Assembly (NCBI GenBank): GCA_027604505.1
Contig: JADIIX010000049.1
Span: 32,275-52,285 of the forward strand
DNA from: Gonapodya sp. JEL0774
Lineage: Eukaryota; Monoblepharomycota; Monoblepharidomycetes; Monoblepharidales; Gonapodyaceae
DNA: 20,011 nucleotides
Direction: 5' to 3'
Part shown: piece by piece, positions 16,789 to 20,011 of the stretch
Layout: every line of letters starts with the position of its first letter
How positions within the stretch are numbered: the first letter of the stretch is position 1
Made by a program: the position numbers and the translations under genes
The notes under the pieces: generated by a model
Database searches by the model: none
What the model saw: the letters and a program-made list of their open reading frames with translations, nothing else
Told to the model about the DNA's origin: nothing

Positions 16789-18596
16789 CTACCAGTAATA
16801 GCTATTTTGTTTCGACCAATTAAAATTCTTTCCAATTTCGGGTGGTATAATTTTGTCCCAAGAGTTCTCGGTGACGCGGTTATCCAAACCGTATCGCTCG
16901 GAAGGCGACCGAACAAGCATGGCAAGTCTGCGGTCGTTCAGTCGAACATCGCCGACAGCTTCGCCAGGAAAGTATTTCGGGAATGAGCTGAAGTCGCCAT
17001 AGTTTCTCAAATACAGCACGATGGTAGGGATGTGTTCTGGATGAGCATAATGAAGCTTCACATCCCCGATTCCAAACATCATGTGTCTTCCCACGATGTG
17101 TTCGACACTACGAAAAACCAGCTCCTCAACGTCTTTTGCTGTCCAAACCTCAACCTCCCCCTCTTCTGGAGCCTTGTAGTACACAGCTGCCTCTGTTGTA
17201 AATGCACCTTTCAATGCAGAAGCAAAAAGCGACCTGCCTCCTTTCTCAAAGTGCGCAAACTCTTGAAGGACTTCCGAGTACGGGCGGCGAAGGCGTGGTT
17301 GGTCTCGAATTGGGTTGTTGTCTGCATAAGGACGTTTTTTCTCGTGTTCGTAGACCCAGGATGATTGTGAACCGCGGCATATTTTGGGTCCTGGACCCCT
17401 TTTGTAACCATGAATGGCGTAAGGTAATCCTGATTCGCGTTGACCTCGAATGTTCCAATGTTCGCCGGATTCCAAATGGGTGACGATATGATGGTCAGTG
17501 AGCAGATTGTAGCCTGGGCGATCCGTCATTCCATCGATGCGTTCAATGTTGTAGAGTTGCCCGTCGAGAATATGAAACAACTCAATGTCCATCACTGGTC
17601 GAGTAAACTTGGAGTCCACAGCTCCTTGCCAATGCTTGCATACCATGTATAATTTGAAAACGAGGGAAGGATGTAGATAGTCGAAAATTCGATGTAGAAT
17701 TTCAATGGGGAGGTGAGGCACAAATGGACGCGAAGTCGGTTGAGCTGTATTTTGAGAGCCACAAATACTGGACTGGCGTCGTTTTCGAGTCAATGTGAAT
17801 GGTGCCACAAGAGTCATCCCCGGTGGTGTAGTTGGGGCAAGTGTCTGTGGGAAGAGTCAATGATACGATTGTCGTGTGGTCCGGAAGGCACGGGAGAAAA
17901 AACTCACCGGTGGATACACAAAGCGAGGTATTCGACTTCCTTTTACCGGCCGAGACAAGAATCGAAAGTGGGGTACAAGAGGTTTGGATTGCTGTTCGGA
18001 AGATGGTTAAGCGTCGTGATAATGGAGAGAAGATGGCGGGGCACGACTCACCTCTTCGGTCGAGACTTGTATCGGAGTGGTGACCGAGTTGTTTTTGACA
18101 CTCATGTCAGGAGTTGCAGGCCGCCGTTCTTCGGACACGTGAGGACGTTTGGCGATTTCGTGACCCGATGGATGGACCGCCTTCAACACCACATGATTCA
18201 CTGGTTTATATGATGCAAATGTCAACGACGATGGTTTGGAATGGTCTTTCGGGACTGGTTTGAAGGGAGCAGAGGTAGGCGGAGGGGAAGAACGTCGCGT
18301 GATGGATGCTCCTGATAACCCAACCCATTTCCGCACCGCCTTTTTCGCTGTTTTTACAGGTGCAGAGACCGATGCCGGTGGTTTGTGTTGGGCTTTGAGG
18401 TGGGTGGGGGTCTTATCGCTCGATGGCGATTGATGGCGGCCCCAAATGGACGAACTGACTTGATACTCACTATTTCCAATTCATCGTAGCGCGAACGACT
18501 ATTTGCCGGTGGTTTGAGGGGGGCTTTCGTGACCGGTTTTGGAACGATTGCAAAAATGTCGGTGTTCGGGTTCTGGGTAGAAAGCGGACCACCCAT
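16789..18596 (-). CDS. F-box protein (four exons)
   Basis: Exons 18596-18471, 18411-18052, 17991-17908 and 17844-16789 encode 541 aa. The three introns (59, 60 and 63 nt) are all phase 0 with GTGAGT donors, and the frame stays open throughout. The first 190 residues are rich in Pro, Ser, Lys and Thr and look disordered. The F-box lies at about 233-268 (HLPIEILHRIFDYLHPS ... VCKHWQGAV), the classic L-P-x-E-I-L/F start. About 270 residues follow without recognisable repeats (no LRR, WD40 or Kelch). F-box proteins bind Skp1 and bring substrates to SCF ubiquitin ligases; the substrate is unknown. The ATG at 17817 would give a 342-aa single-exon version. The first exon is open upstream to an ATG-less start near 18743, so 18596 is the best start but not certain. 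The first acceptor (CGATAAG) is weaker than the others. Confidence 0.72.
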
Positions 18597-19058
18597 CGCG
18601 CGCGACTGAAGAGAGTCGATGATCGCGTATGAATGGTATGAAACGGGGAATTTTTGGAAGGCGATGTTGCGTGTGTGTATTGGTGAGGATATCAATGGGA
18701 ATTGGGAATGCTCGGAAATGGTGGTGACATGTGCACGGACCACGAGCGATGCGCAGCGTATGTCCGAAAAACGACCATGAGTCTATCGCGTCCCTAGTAC
18801 TCTCTATTTCACGTATGTCATAAAGTAGAAGTCATGACTTCAGAAAACGGGACTTGGAAACATATGAGAAGCTCCCAATTTCCAATGCTCCCGACCTTAC
18901 ATTGTAAAATATCATAACACATTGATCGACACCTGGTTGCGAGGCGCCCCATCGCGAATACAGCTCCATCTGCGAACGGTGCTGCTTACTTGAAATCACT
19001 CGATGAGAACTTTGTCTCTAAGATGTACACGCGGCGGCCGTAAAAGTCCACATGACCA
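18597..19058. other. Spacer upstream of the F-box gene
   Basis: Probably the promoter and leader of the F-box gene (-) plus the 3' flank of the right-edge sequence. No gene is supported. Confidence 0.4.
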
Positions 19059-20011
19059 CTAATCACCCCAGGTGGTCGCGACTGCGACCCCCGTTTTCCT
19101 GTCCTCCCCCCTGAGGTACGAATCCTCGACTGCACCCATGGGCTCGTCATCATCGATCACTTCCGCGTGATCTGTTTTGTCTGCCCACAAGAGCCCTGAC
19201 TTGGGCTCTAGTGGTCCTGGGCCGACACCACTGGGGGTCTCTCCATCTTTGTGGATCACGAAGGCCGAGAGGCCCTGCTGACCCGTTTCGCATTCCGGAG
19301 CCTTGATGCCCTTCCTCTTCACGATTTCCGGTGCGTCTGAGCTTGATCATACGACCAGTTCTCCCTTGTTGCCGAATTTCTCCATGACAAATTTTCCCGG
19401 CTCGGCGCCATTCACGCGCTGTGTCCATGTCGCTTGCCCTCTCAAGCAGCGTGATTAGCTGCTCGGTCTTCCCGCAAGGGTTCTTGGGCCGCCCTTTACA
19501 TTCCAGGGTGACCTTAGGGTATTGGGCCTTGTCGCCCTTTCCTGTCTTCTTGCCCGACTTCCGGAGCTCAAAACTGGAATGTCCAAGAGGGCAGTTCTTA
19601 CATTGCAACGATACCTTTTGGTCCAGTCCCCATACGAACATTATTTCCAATGCTTTCCATGTGGATGTGCCTGGCATGTCGTCTGGCTAGTCTTCGTTCT
19701 TTTAGGGGACGTTGAAGGTCTTACGATATTTGGGGATTGTAAGCGAGAGCTGCGAGGTGGGGGCAGAAAAGAGGAGGGACTGGCTGGGGCCAGTGGCACG
19801 TCAGTCATTGTCTCATCAAAAAGCGATGACGTAGCGGGGGTGGACTTAGCCTGAGCCGGCTTCAGAGCTGGCTTGGTCACATTCCACGCTGGCTGTGCGG
19901 GAGTGGTGGTAGCCTTGAGTGGTCAGGCTGTTGTAACGGCGTAGGGACCGGTGGTAGCCGTAGTCTTGGTTGCGGGTTTTTTGGCGGGGGAGGGGGGTGG
20001 GGATTTGCCTG
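19059..20011 (-). pseudogene. Decayed zinc-ribbon-like coding sequence, leaving the window at the right edge
   Basis: Reading leftwards from 20011, one frame gives an Ala/Thr/Pro/Lys-rich stretch (KKPATKTTATT, a TGA near 19920, then KPALKPAQAKSTP and SFLPPPRSSRLQSP). A second frame near 19640-19450 gives MFVWGLDQ, LQCKNCPLGHSSFELRKSG and LECKGRPKNPCGKT, a C-x2-C ... C-x7-C set that could hold zinc. A third frame from about 19430 gives NGAEPGKFVMEKFGNKGELVV, a TGA, then APEIVKRKGIKAPECETGQQ and an acidic end (DDDEPMGAVEDS) to a stop at 19059. Each piece looks coding, yet two frame changes and two stops separate them. Introns might explain one change, but I found no clean donor-acceptor pair. 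Family not recognised; the 5' end is outside the window. Confidence 0.5.

Noticed and set aside
16665-16925. Open frame overlapping the end of the F-box gene on the same strand
   Set aside because: Different frame, no motif; a shadow of the F-box exon and its 3' flank.
1-20011. CRISPR arrays, bacterial operons or terminal inverted repeats of a complete transposon
   Set aside because: No regularly spaced repeats were seen, spliceosomal introns show that this is eukaryotic DNA, and I saw no paired terminal repeats around the Prim-Pol or zinc-ribbon relics.

Overview
The window is nuclear DNA from a eukaryote, most likely a fungus. Genes lie on both strands, and short introns of about 59-134 nt (two candidates are longer, 153 and 202 nt) with GTGAGT-like donors and CAG/TAG acceptors restore reading frames again and again. 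The recognisable products are fungal-type membrane glycosyltransferases, a ZNHIT3-like zinc-HIT protein and an F-box protein. I cannot place the phylum. All gene models here were assembled by hand from reading frames, splice signals and paralogue comparison within the window.

Layout. Position 1 to about 192 is a partial coding exon (-) cut by the left edge. At 709-1200 (+) is the first member of a small secreted-protein family. Positions 1586-2842 (-) hold a GT32-type (DXD) glycosyltransferase. Positions 3307-5139 (+) and 5361-7043 (-) hold two tail-to-tail paralogues of a GT31-type beta-1,3-galactosyltransferase-like enzyme with three identically placed introns. Positions 7044-8256 hold no gene I can resolve. 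Positions 8257-8815 (-) hold a ZNHIT3/Hit1-like protein.

From 9693 to 15332 (+) the secreted family continues as an array: one intact gene (9693-10349), one copy with a single in-frame stop (10875-11503), one copy with a 29-nt deletion and frameshift (12747-13380), one orphan last exon (13880-13976), and one heavily frameshifted copy (14868-15332). Copies share a signal peptide, an 'L/Y-R-x-C' motif just after it, a phase-2 intron directly behind a V/I-Y-R/K motif, and a short last exon that ends in a C-W motif (C-C in the orphan exon; no last exon found for the 14868 copy). The family did not match anything I know and is the best candidate here for an undescribed, fast-turning-over family.

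Right of the array are a possible small two-exon gene (15478-16042, +), a frameshifted relic of an archaeo-eukaryotic primase/polymerase (Prim-Pol) N-terminal domain (15998-16505, -), a four-exon F-box gene (16789-18596, -), and a decayed zinc-ribbon-like coding sequence (19059-20011, -) that leaves the window. The Prim-Pol relic is foreign in character: it resembles viral, plasmid or mobile-element replication proteins.

Functionally, the three glycosyltransferases would act in the Golgi on secreted or wall glycoproteins, and the secreted family would pass through the same pathway. Any direct link between them is only inferred from position.
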